A stretch of 64,000 bases of DNA from Diplonema japonicum (taxonomy: Eukaryota > Euglenozoa > Diplonemea > Diplonemida > Diplonemidae). The notes beneath the pieces are model-generated. The model saw nothing but the letters and a program-made list of their open reading frames with translations, ran no database searches and was not told where the DNA came from. Both the position numbers and the translations under genes were made by a program. Position 1 is the stretch's first letter. Each line of letters opens with the position of its first letter. Positions 43,351-54,732 of this stretch are shown one piece after another. The DNA lies in NCBI GenBank assembly GCA_964019335.1, contig OZ025708.1, forward strand, positions 124,001 through 188,000, given 5' to 3'.

Positions 43351-43943
43351 CTTGTGATAACCTTAAAAGAAAATGAACTAGGACACCAAAGAGAGATGAA
43401 TTTTGAAAAAAAAAAGGGGGTGGGAGGGGAGAAAAGGATCATAAGAATCTGCTTTGACTGGGATTACCTCGTCGAAAAAAAAAATACCCCTCCCCTTTCG
43501 ATGACAAAAGAATAATAAAAAAGAGGACACTATTTTCAGGGAATGGAGACAAATAATATGAAAAAGAAGAAAATAAAAATAGCTTTTTTTGCGCATGCTG
43601 CATTTGTTGTTTTCTTTTTTTTTTTTTTTTTTTCCCTCAATACTTCCTATTCTTGTTCACATGTTCCCTCGCCTTGCACCTCCTCTCTACCCTTCCCCGC
43701 TCACTCAGGTTTGCCACAAAGAAAAATCTTAAGGTCAGAAGAGAACAAAAAAAAAAAAAATGGGTAGAAAATAATTTCAAAAAAAAAAAAAAATAATCAA
43801 AGAGGGAAAACCAGGGGGGAGGAGGGGAGAGGAAGGAGTACAGGAGGAGAACCTAGGAAGTATACTTACAGCGCAAAAAAAAAAAAAAAACTATGGAAAA
43901 GAAACACTAACCCCCCCCCCCCCCCCCCTCTTTCTCCCATTCA
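43351..43943. other. intergenic FARSB-calreticulin
   Basis: About 590 bases of A and T runs with a mixed island at 43640-43735. A run of about 19 C's at 43911-43929 (G's on the coding strand) lies about 15 bases after the FARSB stop. No gene is seen. Confidence 0.55.
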
Positions 43944-45907
43944 TCAGACAAAAACATCGAGGTTGTACTCCATGAAGGAACAGGGGTAGGAAATGCCGAA
44001 AGATTTCAAGACCTGTTTTTTTTTTTTTTTTTTTTTTTTTAATTCCCCCCCACCAAATCAGTACCATAGGGTGCACGACGCCCATGCTTCCAATTTTCGC
44101 GTTGCGGTAGAATAAGTCAACCTGCCACTTAGGATAGAACGCTTTATCTGTGTTGTTTTTTTTTTTTTTTTTTTTCTCCCTCCCCTTCCATTTCTTCACA
44201 CCATCCGCACTAGCTTCGAAGTAGTACCCATCAGGGTTCGCCGCAGATTTCGGCTTGATGCCCATTCGCAGCATCGTGTGCTCGAATGTTCCATGTATGA
44301 TATCGAACCCTGTGCCGTCCACAGCAATGCGAGCAGCGCAGACACGGGACTCGTTTCTGATTTTTTTTTTTTTTTCTTTTCGCACACCTGCACCCGATCC
44401 TGTCGTCTTCATCAACAAGAACAACATCTGTGATCTCAAAGAGTTGGATAGGCATGGGCCTGTCCTTCATGTTGGAAAGCGTCTTCAGCGTGCCGGGCAG
44501 CAGCGATGGCCTGCACACCTCGAACTCCTTCGTCTTTGGGTCCTTAATTGAAACAACTCCCTTCTTGTAAAACCCGTCCCCCCGGTGGCACATTGTTGTT
44601 GCCTCCGCCTCGGAGCAGAGCGAGAACGTGAGCATTTCGGTGAACCCGGCAAGGCCGATTTCAGTACGAAGCAGGTGTTTCAACATTTCGCTGGGCTGTT
44701 GCTTGCCGTAAGTCAGCGTTGTAGGCGGTTTCGCCTCAGAAAGAAGCCTGTTGTAACCGTAAGCAATTGCGACATCCTCCATTATGTCCGCCTCGTGGAG
44801 GATGTCGGCACGTGTGATGGGAACCTTCACGGTGATTGTTTCATCGTCATCAGAGGCAGTCGCTTCAAGAAGCATCTTACTGAGGAGCTTGCAGATCTCT
44901 GTCCCGTCAACATCGATCCCAATGGATTTGTTGATGTATGCCTTCTTCACCTGGAACACCTTGCAGGATAGATCAGGGGTCACAATGGCCTTGTCGCTCA
45001 GCCATTCGAGCTTCTCTGGGTACTCCACCTGAACAGGTTCAATGTGAAACTCTTCCGTAGAATACTGCGAAAAGGCCGACACGATCATATTCAGCACAAT
45101 GTTCGCCTTGTTGAAGTCCACAGCAGTGCACTCGATGAATACGTCACGGGTATCGAGTGAGATTTTAGAGTGGTCGGAGTTGATAATAGGAGGAAGCGAC
45201 ATCAATGTTCTGTTGGAATCGTACACCGCAGGGAAGCCATCGAACTTGCTAATGAGCGGGACGTACTTCCCAATGTGCAGGTCGGACGCGTAGTACTTTT
45301 CAATATCCGTCCCAACCAGGTTCCCCCGGCCGTTGTGCGCGAGGGGAAGGAAATTAATATCGGCTTTTGGCGTGGCCTCGTACTTGAAAGGACCTTTTAC
45401 GGTGGAGAGATCGTGGGTGCCGACAGAAACGAGGGTACGCTTCCTTGCGATATTGTGATGCAGTTTCTCCTGAAGGTCTATGAATGACTTGTAGGACTCT
45501 TCCGTGAACTTCACCCCGCGCAATATCGCGCACACGACATAGGGTCTGATGGGAAGGATGCTTGGATCGACGGTCATCACCTCCTTGGGTTTTTCACATA
45601 GGTGTTTGTACACCGGGGGGGGCTTCTTCCCCAGGAAGACGAGCAGTGCGGACACCAGTCCCTCCAGGCACAGCAGGTCGTATCTGTTTGCAGGCAGGTC
45701 GATCTTGTATATCTCCTCGTCGGAAAGCTCTTGCAGCCTCTCTTCCTTTGCGTTCTCCCCTACCTCTCGGAGGTACATCTCCCTCTCCGAGGTGACCTCA
45801 TCGAGCTCGATACCGAAGTCGAAGCACAGGTCCGTGAACTCTTCCCTGGTGTACACCTTCATCAGGCGCTCCATCAACAGACGGCTCCTGCATTGCAAAA
45901 TAGGCAT
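43944..45907 (-). CDS. FARSB: phenylalanyl-tRNA synthetase beta chain (cytosolic type)
   Basis: About 608 residues, close to human FARSB. The N-terminal part (LMERLMKVYTREEFTDLCFDFG), B3/B4 region (RKRTLVSVGTHDLSTVKGPF) and B5-type region (ITRADILHEADIMEDVAIAYGYN) are typical of the archaeal/eukaryotic beta subunit, which pairs with the alpha chain to charge tRNA-Phe and proofread. Three short introns (44357-44387 at 31 bases, 44148-44201, 44013-44064) interrupt the C-terminal part. Removing them restores FEASADDKAFYPKWQVDLF and MGVVHPMVLKSFGISYPCS, ending EYNLDVFV, as in the family. The start follows an A run; the MIPG frame extension upstream is low complexity. Confidence 0.94.
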
Positions 45908-46187
45908 TTTTTTTTTGTTCCCTCCTTTTTTTTTTACCTCCCCCTCCCTGCTGCGTTTTTGTTGTTGTTGTTTGGGAAAAGAAGAAGGAGAAGAAGAAGA
46001 AGCAGGGGCGGCGGGGGGGAAAAAAAGAACTACATGGATACCGGGGATCATTGGGGGAAAGGGGGGGGGTTTAATCTAATGGAAATAATATAGTATACAA
46101 CAATGGAAACAAACAAAGAAAGAAGAAGGGAAAAAAAAAGAAATAATAGGAGAGGTAAGGTTAACCCTCCCTTTTTCTTTTCAAACG

Positions 46188-48547
46188 TCATGTATTCGAC
46201 TGTGAAGCTGCTGCGTTCTGTGCCAAGGACCTGGCTGAGTTGACGGCTTTGAGCGCAGTTTGCAAGGAGATGGTCGCCTCCGGTGTAGGAGACTCTTCTA
46301 GGGAGGAGAGAAGAGTTTCCCTGGCTGTCGAGAGCGTGCTGTGGGTTTTTTTTTTTTTTTTTTTTTTCCCTCAATACCTTGACACATCCCAAACTGACCT
46401 CAGAAGCATCGAATTCGCAGCAATGAGTTTTGTCTGCGTGGTGGCTGTCTCAGTCGCAGTTTCCCTTTCTGCTTCCTGTGTGTGATTTTTTTTTTCTTTT
46501 TTTTCTTTTTTTCTTTTTTACATACCAACCCTGCAACCTTCCCCTTCAGTTCCTCCACCTCTTCCATGGCCTCCGATAGCCTGGCGCCAGCTGCGTTGTT
46601 CTGAGCGTCTCTGATGTTTTCGTCTTGCTGCAGGGACGCTGTCGCTAGCATGTTTGCAGTCTTCGCCTCAGAGGCTATGCTCAGAGCTTCGTACCGCTGT
46701 TCTTCCAGTGCTTCTGTCAGCGTGGAGACCTGTACCTTGTACGCCTCGAGTCGTGAGGTGAAGGACATTTCCTGTTCTCTGATGACGCACGCGAGCGAGG
46801 CAAGCGTCTCTTGCAGATGCTGCAGCTCGTGAGATGGCTGCTGTCGTGAGAGGACCTCCCCACGCAGGCCGGTGATGGTGTGCTGTGCTTGGTCGTTCGC
46901 CTGTTTTAAAAACTCAATCTCAGCCAACATCTGCGTCATTGCACTGCTAGCTGCGTCATGCGGTGTGTTGTGCATGTGCATTGCGGGCTTGTGCGGTACA
47001 ACGGCAAGCTTTGTATCGACGAGTTCCCGCTCGAGCTCTGCGATTTTCATCTGCTGCAGGTCTTGGGTGAGGGTGGACCGCCCGGGGGTGATGATCTTGC
47101 TTCTTTCGCTGACGATGTCTTCCCGCAACGACGTGATGGTTAGTTTGGATTGCTCGTTGGCACGCACAAGGGCCTCCGCCTCCGCTCGGCTAGCAGCAAG
47201 CTCCGTTCGTAAATTATCCATCTCCTTCGTGAGCCTCGTGATGGTGTCACTGTTCTCCATCAGTCGTCGTTCCGCATCACCGCGTGCACCTAGCGCACGG
47301 GTGAGATCCACGTGGGTTTGGGTCGCTAGCGCTTTTTCCTCTCGCAATACATAATTGTCCTTCGAGTACTTCTCGAGGTCGCCTGTCAGTGTGGTAATGG
47401 TCTGATAGCACCCTGCCACCTGCCCTGTGAGGCCATGGTTTTGCGATTCCAGAGCTGCCTTCGACGCGGTGTACACTTGCGCAGCATGCTGCTGTTCCTG
47501 GATGGCCCTGTTCAGTTCGTCGAGTTTTAACTGCACGCGTGCGTCTTCTGCTTGCTTCGCAGGTGTCGCCACCACGGTGGCGTGGCGCAGCTTTTCCATC
47601 AACGAGGCCTTCTCGGCGTGTGCGTACTCCGCCTCGGCTGTGACGGTCTTCACGGTCTGCTTGAGGTTCAGGTTGATGGCGTCGAGCTTTGCTAGCTTCC
47701 TTTTGAGCGCCTCGTGCTTTGCCTCTGCGGTGTCCGCGGTTTGTTTCTGTTTTGTAAGGAGCTTCTCGGAACTGTGGGCTTCATGCCGCAGACGCTCGGC
47801 ATCGTTTTTGAGCTTCGCGATGGTCGCAGCCTGCTTTGCGATCTTGGCAGCGTCGGCTATTTGTGTAGATGCGGCAGCAGCCGTGACTTCGGACTGCGAT
47901 GTGATCCTGCGTTGCTCCTCTTGCATCCTCATGGTTTCGATGTCTGTGGTGAGTGCTTCGTTGCGCATCTCCATGTTCCGGAGGGAGCTCTCAGTGGACC
48001 GCATGGCCTCGGTGAGGTGCTGCACCTCGCTTTCTTTGTTCGTGAGCTGGTTGGTTTTCGCTAAAAGTTCCGCAGCGTGAGTGGTCTTGGTGTATAGTAA
48101 TTCTTGGTTGAGCTGGCTGACCTCAAGCCGGAGGGTGTGGAGTTCTGCCATTTGAGGATTCTGTGCTGCAGCGAAGTCGGAGGCTCTTCGTTGTGCGTCG
48201 CTCAGTTCATGTGTGCAGTGTGCCAACCTTGTTTCAAGGTCGGATATGATGTGTTGTGTGGTCTCAGTGCGTTGTTGAGTTTCGTCTTGCAGGGCTTTTA
48301 TTGTAGTTTCCTGTGCGTCTAGAGCCTGGCGAAGCATGACAGCCTGTGCCTCTGCCCGTGCGACCCTATCCTCCTTGTCGCATATCCGTCGCACTAAATC
48401 CTTTGCCTCTTCCATGCAGTCTGATGCTCCTGTCTTCCTTGCTGGTGACACGCGCCCTCCTGTCCCGTAGGTCTCTTCTATCCGTCGTTGTGCGGCTGTT
48501 TCTGCCTCTTGTAGGAGACGTTCCACCCGACCCGCTACATGTTCCAT
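46188..48547 (-). CDS. long coiled-coil protein, 756 residues
   Basis: Three exons with introns 46476-46525 (50 bases) and 46339-46377 (39 bases). The joins give KGKVAGL-EAERETATET and DVSS-TLSTARETLL in frame. Almost the whole length is predicted coiled coil: Ala/Glu/Gln/Lys/Leu-rich heptads interrupted by short breaks such as VVATPAKQ and ITPGRSTL. There is no membrane helix and no enzymatic motif. It may be a cytoskeletal, flagellar or Golgi tether protein, but no family-specific motif is visible. The start MEHVAG is the first Met after an AAG acceptor-like site; the longer upstream frame is Lys/Asn low complexity. Confidence 0.75.
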
Positions 48548-49862
48548 GAGGTTCACCTTGGGTTGTTGTTTTATGGGGTGGGAGAAAAAAAAAAGAGAAA
48601 AAAAATGATAGTCTAAACTTGCATTTTTTTTTTCCCCTTTTTTTTTGTACTGAGTAAAGGAATATTTTTCCCCTCCCTCCTCCCTTTTTCTCGAGCGAGA
48701 AAAAAAAAAAAAAAAGAAAAAAAAGCCAGAAACAAAAAAGAAAAAAAAAGCAACAAGTTCTACCATATTATTATTATTATTATTATTATTTTTTTTTTTT
48801 TTGGAAAAGCACATTTTGGAACAAAAACAAAAATGAGGACAGAATTGAGAAATAGAAGAAAAATTGAACTGGTTCGAACTTTGGCCGTTGTTTGTACGTG
48901 CATGGGGAAGAAGGGAGGGAGAGAGGGGGGTGGTGGTTAGAAACTTTGAGGAGTTTTATAACCTGAACACAGTTGCCAATCGTCCCCCTCTCTTCCTTCT
49001 CTTTTTTTTTTTTGATTGTTCAAAAATTCGTTCCCGCATGATGACAATGCAGAGAAGAGAAAAAAAAATGACAGAATGAATGGGGAAAGAAAAAAAAGAG
49101 AAAGAAAAAAAAAAAGAAAGAAAGAAAAAAAAAAAAGAAGTGCCGTGAACTTTGTTCACACTGTATCTACTCTTTTTTTTTTTTCTCTTTTTTTTTTCTT
49201 TTTTATCTTTTAGTTTAGATCACTTCCTTCCTCTGGGTTGGGTTGGAAGCATGTTTTTTTTTCCCTCCTTCTTTCTTTGTCTATTACTTGTGTCACAAAA
49301 AACAATTTTTTCTTTTTTTCGACGGGGGGGCTTCGGAAGCAACTCGGGAGAAGGTACCAAGCACGCAGGGGGGGGGAGGGGATGTTCGTTGTCCACAAGC
49401 TTTGCAGGTTGTTTAAGCACATTTTTCTTTAAAAAAAAAAGAAGAAAAGGAAAAAGAACAAGAAAAAAAAAAAAAAAAAAAACGGGAGGAGAAAAAAACT
49501 TCTTTTGTTTCCCCTCCTTTTTTTTTTTTTTTTTTTTTTTTTTTCCATCGGAGGTGTAGCACGGTACAGGGCTCAGTCCGGATAGGACAAACCGTATGAC
49601 ACTGTAAGGGGGAAAAAAAAAAAGAAAAAAGAAGAAAAAAAAAAAGAGGCAACTTTTTTTTGCTTGACTCTTTTGTTTTGTGTAACATTTTTTTTTTTTT
49701 TTCCTTTCTTTTTTTTTTTTTGTTACAAATATTTATCTTTCAAAAAATGATTAACTATATGCAACTTGTGCCGAGCAAAAAAACCTTCACCTTTTTTTTT
49801 TTTTTTTTTTTTTTTTGCTCGTGCGAACTACAAAGTCATATAGTCATAAGGAATTATTTTTA
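48548..49862. other. gene-free homopolymer stretch
   Basis: Long A and T runs, an ATT microsatellite at 48768-48790, and short mixed islands at 48850-48990, 49215-49420 and 49550-49610. The open frames are Phe/Lys low complexity. No gene was recognised. Confidence 0.65.
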
Positions 49863-50870
49863 TATGAGCTCGTCCGGAAAAAAATGTCAACAAATGACCC
49901 TCCTTTGTAACGGAAAATCCTCGGAAATTTTCTAAGTACAAAAGTAGTCCGACACCACTTTGTGTGCAGAATTGCGGTCTAAGTGTGTTCACCATATAGG
50001 TCACAAATGCGCGCCGTTTGTTTCATTTCTAAAACGCGCGTGCAAAAAGATGCTTTTTAGAATGGTTTTTTTTAGTTTTTGGCATCCGGAAATTGTAAAT
50101 GACCCAGGCTCCATATTCCTTTTTTGTTTTCTTCAATGAAAAAGCGAGAAGAAATGGACGCAGATGGGAAATCTGTGAAACTTAAGGGGCCATTTTTGGG
50201 TGGTTTGGGCTCTTTATCACTATTAGAATGGGGTGGGGAAAATACTGCCGTTTTGGCCCTTTTAAGGGCCCTTTAAAAGCAAACTTCTCAATTTTTAATT
50301 AGTCATGAGTAAGAAAAGAAATGACAAACCTCAGCAGATGGGTAGAGGATGCATGTTTGGCCCCAAAGATACCGATGTTGAGCAGGCAAGTGTTAAGAAT
50401 TGGGTTTTCAGGAAAATGGGCCTTTTAGGCCAATTCCCTTAGGAACCCCTCGAAAAAGCAAAAAATAGGGCTAAAAAAACCGGTTTTTTGAGGGCTGTGC
50501 AACGCCATATATTTTCCGCTAAGTACTTTTAACAGTAACCCGACCCTGGGTTGTACCCAGGGGTCACAAAAGTGTGTGTTCACCACTTTTATGCACCCTA
50601 GGTGCTGCATTTCAAGCTTTTAAACTGCATTTTAAACATTTTTCCTCGTTTTTCTGACCTCTGTTTTTCGCTTCCCGGGGGAAGCCGGTTGCAAAGCCTG
50701 CCACCCTCATGGCAAAACAAGCATCGCAATTGAAAGAACGGCGTCATGTACACCATATATGTCATCTTCCTATGGTTGCATGCTGCCCTTTTTTTGCTCA
50801 AATAATCAAAACAAGAAATTTTCGGAGGTGCCCAAAAAAGTGTTGACATTTTTTTTCGGACGAGCTCATA
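49863..50870. mobile_element. 1.0-kb element with 30-bp terminal inverted repeats
   Basis: The ends 49863-49892 and 50841-50870 are reverse complements over 30 bases with one mismatch (core TATGAGCTCGTCCG). Both flanks carry TA outside the repeats, fitting a TA target duplication as in Tc1/mariner-type elements. The interior is mixed sequence, unlike the homopolymer-rich surroundings. It has internal repeated words (GTGTTCACC, GGTCACAAA). Its longest frames are under 90 codons, so there is no transposase. It is probably a non-autonomous DNA transposon. Confidence 0.75.
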
Positions 50871-51102
50871 TATATTTTTTTCTTTTTTGTGAATACTGCG
50901 GAATGTTCATACTCATTCCTTCTTTTTTTTTTTCTCTTTTTTTTTCTGAAAGAATTCCTGCGATTTTTGATCCACGGGATTTCATCTTTTTTTCTGACCG
51001 TAAGATAATTCAAAAAAAAAAAAAAAAAAAAATCACTATGATGAGGTAAGGGGTGGTGGAATGAGAGACAGAGAAAGGGGGATCTATTTAATTTTCAACT
51101 TA

Positions 51103-51136
<34 letters not shown>

Positions 51137-51142
51137 CCTCCT
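50871..51142. other. gene-free stretch, low complexity
   Basis: T and A runs between the inverted-repeat element and the 3' end of the TLC gene, including a T run of 33 at 51104-51136. Nothing recognised. Confidence 0.6.
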
Positions 51143-51910
51143 CTACGCACTCTTGTGTTGAACCGAAACAAGATTGTTCACATACACCCGAAGCTCCCTG
51201 TACACACCGCTTTGCGGACCCCCCTGCTCGATCACCGCATAGTACTTCTCCAGAATCTCCGAGAACCAAACAACATTCATAACATATAACAACGAAATCA
51301 AGGACACGGCAAACACCTCGCAGAAGGTTGTTGACACAGGCATGTCAACCCAAGTGGTGTAGAGCATCACGAAAGCCAGGCATACCCTTATGGCGAACCA
51401 CGCCAGAACAGTTAAAGCATACAAATGAGGTGTTACAGAATCCCACTCGCTCCTCTTCGACAGCTTATAGCAAAGCACCAAAATCTCAGAGACATCCAAA
51501 ACTGGGATGAAAACCGCCATTCGGTGCATGCGTAATGTTATTGCGTCATCAAGTGACACGCTGGTGTACACGAGCCACAGTGACATAAAGTGGTGCACCA
51601 CAAGCATGGCAAAATCTGATCTCCTCCCCCAATCTGTTATCAAGCTTTCTATAGTCAGAACGGCGTACCAACTAAGCTGGTAAGCGATGAACAGGTCCAG
51701 CTCTTTTTTTTCGGTGCCGTCGTTTTCCCCCCGCCGTTTCCACATGTCGAAGAGGCCCCATTCTGAATTTGATCGAAGTATTTTCAACGCCCATGCCCAC
51801 ATGACCGTTAACCCGATTATCCGCCACTTCACTTTCGCGTGCTCCCACTTCGACACCCCCACCCTTAGGGTACACAGAATTACTGTCATTATCAAGGCTG
51901 TCGTGAGCAT
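51143..51910 (-). CDS. TLC-domain protein, ceramide-synthase-like
   Basis: 255 residues, single exon, multi-pass. A Lag1-type motif is present: DFAMLVVHHFMSLW with Asp 99 and His 106-His 107, then RMAVFIPVLDVSEILVL with Asp 139 and Glu 142 in place of the usual second Asp. Hydrophobic segments lie near residues 3-14, 30-45, 72-92, 100-118, 130-148, 160-185 and 200-220. In ceramide synthases the His pair and Asp residues acylate sphingoid bases in the ER. Other TLC proteins are not enzymes, and the protein is shorter than a typical ceramide synthase, so the substrate is unproven. The chosen Met follows an A9 tract. Confidence 0.75.
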   Translation of the reverse strand: MLTTALIMTVILCTLRVGVSKWEHAKVKWRIIGLTVMWAWALKILRSNSEWGLFDMWKRRGENDGTEKKELDLFIAYQLSWYAVLTIESLITDWGRRSDFAMLVVHHFMSLWLVYTSVSLDDAITLRMHRMAVFIPVLDVSEILVLCYKLSKRSEWDSVTPHLYALTVLAWFAIRVCLAFVMLYTTWVDMPVSTTFCEVFAVSLISLLYVMNVVWFSEILEKYYAVIEQGGPQSGVYRELRVYVNNLVSVQHKSA

Positions 51911-51994
51911 TTTTTTTTTATTTTGCCCTTGTTTTTTTTTGGGGGGGGGGAGTGGGAAATAAGCCAAAAAAAAAAGAAAAAAAAAACTTTTTTT

Positions 51995-54613
51995 TCACCT
52001 TAGTAATCGTCTCGTAAGCCCTTTTATCCCCTCTACCTTCAAACAAGTTTTCTGCAGTGTCCCCGGCACTTCCTCGTACAGCACGTATCTGTCGACCGCG
52101 GCTCCCGGTACGCATTTTGTGACGTTAGCGTTGTCCACATCTTTAACTAATCGCAGCAGTGCCTCCATGTTCACCGCGTTCTTCCCCCCTTGCAAGGTCG
52201 TTGTCAACAGACCACGGATGAAGGTGATAAGACGTGGCAAAGCGGGGCTTTCTCGAGGTACAGCGGGAAGTTTGCCCAGCACAGGAAGCAACCTGTTTAA
52301 GGTACATTTGCCGTGTAGTGCGTCGGGCCACGTCTCTACCTCTTCCACGATGTCCGAAAATTTCGCATAGTTGGCCAACAGCACTTCCAGTGCATCGAGG
52401 CAGTCCTCACCACGTGCCCTTCGCTGTAGTAGCTTTTCAACGCCTGTGTTGCCATGCGTGCCCTTCCTCGCCAAGATACTTATGATGTCCCACTCAGTTG
52501 TGTTTAAACGTCCCTTACCTGCGTCCCTTACCCACTCGATGCCCATTCTTGCAAGCGTTTCCGAGAATAAGCATGTGTTTAACAACAACAATACCCGCCC
52601 CGCCGTGTCGGCTTGTTTTACCACAGTTTTCTCTAGCTCCCCGTCTTTAACTTTGAAAAAGGCCGCAGCAACCAGCAGCCTCACTCTTTGCTCAAAAGGG
52701 AGGCGAAGCGTAGCCGGGTGTAGTTTGTTGTAGACACCGGCGGTCCTCTCATGCAGAACCCTGTGGCTCACCTTGGAAGACAGTATAAGGGGCGCCAGTG
52801 TCGCCGCGATCACTGTGCTGTCCTCTTCGGGCCACGGGAACGTCAGTCTCTTCAAGGATGCGCTCCATAACTTGCTGTTTTTCACAGTGTACACCCCGTT
52901 ACCCTGTTCGCTGAGCATGTACAGTATCCATGCTGCTGCCTTGCAGGTCCCCGCGAGGCGTTCAGGGTGCTTGTAGTTTAAGAGGTGCCTTTTAACGTTA
53001 TGTGTCAGAAGCGGGTGTTCCTCCGTTCCCTGCATGCGCAGCAGGCCTTCTGCAAGCACCGTCACCGCGATTGGCGACACGTAGCTCTTGTTAAATAACT
53101 CAGTCATGTGCTGCTGCCCGGCGTCGCCAGATGTCACGATATGCGCGAGGTCTTCTGCGTCCAGTTGTCGCTTCCGCTTGTCAAGAAGCTCTGTAACTAT
53201 GCGTCGGACTCGGCAGGTAGCTAACCGCAGCACGCGGCACAATGTGGACGGGAAAACAGCAGGCAGGAGCTCCGTGTGTGTCAGTAGCATCTTATGTACG
53301 ATCGCGTTTTGTCCCAGATGCAGCATTCCCTGCAGGGCAAGATCCAACTCATTTGGCGTAGGTGTGGCAGGGATGTACGACATGAGATTGACCGGGACAA
53401 CGCCCATCTTCCCAAGAGACCATAGAACGCGGCCATTATATTGGCGTTCCTGCTCTGGGAGAGCGAGGAAGGCCGCTGCGATTTGAAGGCATGCGTCCTT
53501 CGTGTCTTCCGTAAGGGCTGCCGTCCCGTTAGCCATGCACCACAGGGCACCAGCATACGCATTGCCTTGAACTACGTGCGCACATCGCAGCAGCTGCTTG
53601 CTGCAAGTGCTCATATCCACTTTTCCTGTCGCCAACAGGAACAAGACGTGTTCCGCTCGCTTTTGTTGTGCAGGCTTCTTCTCGACGGCTTCAGTGAGCC
53701 AGTATAAGAATTGATTGGAAACAGTAGGCAGCATTGCGTGGCGGAGGATGGTTTTGTCAGCATGAGAGGCAGCGGAAACGGCTCGCAAAGCATTTCGAAC
53801 ACTCTTTGGATTGGACAAGACTATGGTGAGAAGAGTAACCAGCTGTAGCGACGTGAGTGTCTGGGACCTGCCTGCACATTCTAAAACAGCTAGGGCTGAT
53901 TGCTGCGACAGGGAGCTGAGGCACGATTCTTGCACGAGTATGTCCATGACCCTGCTGGCGAAGGCGGGGGGCAACTTGTCCTTCTGCTTGCTGATCAACG
54001 TGAACAACGGGACGAACAGCTCCTTCGCAGAAGCTCGCACGGACTGCTCGTCCTTGATCTGTGGCCAGTCTTGCAGCTCCTGCAGCAGCCTGGCAGGGAG
54101 CTGGTTCCTGTCGGCGGTGGAGAGGAGCTTCACTAACGCAAGCTCCTGAGAGACCCACCTGGGGTCCTTGAGTGAGGTCCCGTTGAACAACAGCTCACGT
54201 GTCGATGTGCAAGAACACTGTTTGTAGCACCAGGCGAGGGCGTACAGCTCTTGGGGAGGCATGTCCTGCAGGGAAGAGAGAACATGGTCGGTGTAATGGG
54301 CTTTAGGTCTCGACCAAGAGGTGTTCCCCGCGAGGGTTAGGTTCAAGACACACTGAGTAACCTGTGCCGAGGTGAGGAACGGCAACATTTTCCCCAACTT
54401 TGTCCCAAGCATCTCGTACAGCGCAGGGTTCTCCACACGTGAACCTGCGAACCCCCTCAAGATCATCAGGGCCTCTCCTTCATGCATTGGGATCTTCTTC
54501 GCCACGATGTACCTCCCTGTCAATTCCAGTTCCCTCCTCACCGCATCCCCCGCGCCCTTTCGTAGGCTCTTAGACAGTTCTTTGACACATTTTGATATGA
54601 TCGAGGCGGCCAT
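51995..54613 (-). CDS. large all-helical protein, possible organellar RNA-type repeat protein
   Basis: 872 residues, single exon, no family recognised. Nearly the whole length consists of paired amphipathic helices separated by short turns (for example LTSAQVTQCVLNLTLAG, LSSLQDMPPQELYALAWCY, LTSLQLVTLLTIVLSNPKS). This is a helical-repeat pattern like that of organellar RNA-binding proteins (FASTK, OPR or similar). The N-terminus (MAASIISKCVKELSKSLRKG) is basic and free of acidic residues in its first 12 positions, so mitochondrial targeting is plausible. No RAP domain is clear at the C-terminus. A two-codon reading frame (ATG CCT TAA) immediately abuts the start codon upstream. The role is inference only. 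Confidence 0.75.
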   Translation of the reverse strand: MAASIISKCVKELSKSLRKGAGDAVRRELELTGRYIVAKKIPMHEGEALMILRGFAGSRVENPALYEMLGTKLGKMLPFLTSAQVTQCVLNLTLAGNTSWSRPKAHYTDHVLSSLQDMPPQELYALAWCYKQCSCTSTRELLFNGTSLKDPRWVSQELALVKLLSTADRNQLPARLLQELQDWPQIKDEQSVRASAKELFVPLFTLISKQKDKLPPAFASRVMDILVQESCLSSLSQQSALAVLECAGRSQTLTSLQLVTLLTIVLSNPKSVRNALRAVSAASHADKTILRHAMLPTVSNQFLYWLTEAVEKKPAQQKRAEHVLFLLATGKVDMSTCSKQLLRCAHVVQGNAYAGALWCMANGTAALTEDTKDACLQIAAAFLALPEQERQYNGRVLWSLGKMGVVPVNLMSYIPATPTPNELDLALQGMLHLGQNAIVHKMLLTHTELLPAVFPSTLCRVLRLATCRVRRIVTELLDKRKRQLDAEDLAHIVTSGDAGQQHMTELFNKSYVSPIAVTVLAEGLLRMQGTEEHPLLTHNVKRHLLNYKHPERLAGTCKAAAWILYMLSEQGNGVYTVKNSKLWSASLKRLTFPWPEEDSTVIAATLAPLILSSKVSHRVLHERTAGVYNKLHPATLRLPFEQRVRLLVAAAFFKVKDGELEKTVVKQADTAGRVLLLLNTCLFSETLARMGIEWVRDAGKGRLNTTEWDIISILARKGTHGNTGVEKLLQRRARGEDCLDALEVLLANYAKFSDIVEEVETWPDALHGKCTLNRLLPVLGKLPAVPRESPALPRLITFIRGLLTTTLQGGKNAVNMEALLRLVKDVDNANVTKCVPGAAVDRYVLYEEVPGTLQKTCLKVEGIKGLTRRLLR

Positions 54614-54732
54614 TTAAGGCATCTGCCGGTGGGAGACCAGGGAGCTTTTTTTTATGTACTGAAGAGAAAATCGAAAAGAATGGGCAAATGAAAGAAGGAA
54701 AAAAAAAAATGAATTTCTTTTTTGCCAGTCTA

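Noticed and set aside
46400-48814. Upstream start of the coiled-coil frame (MCFSKKKK)
   Set aside because: The first 85 or so codons are translated homopolymers and microsatellite; the start at 48547 follows an AG and begins plausible protein.
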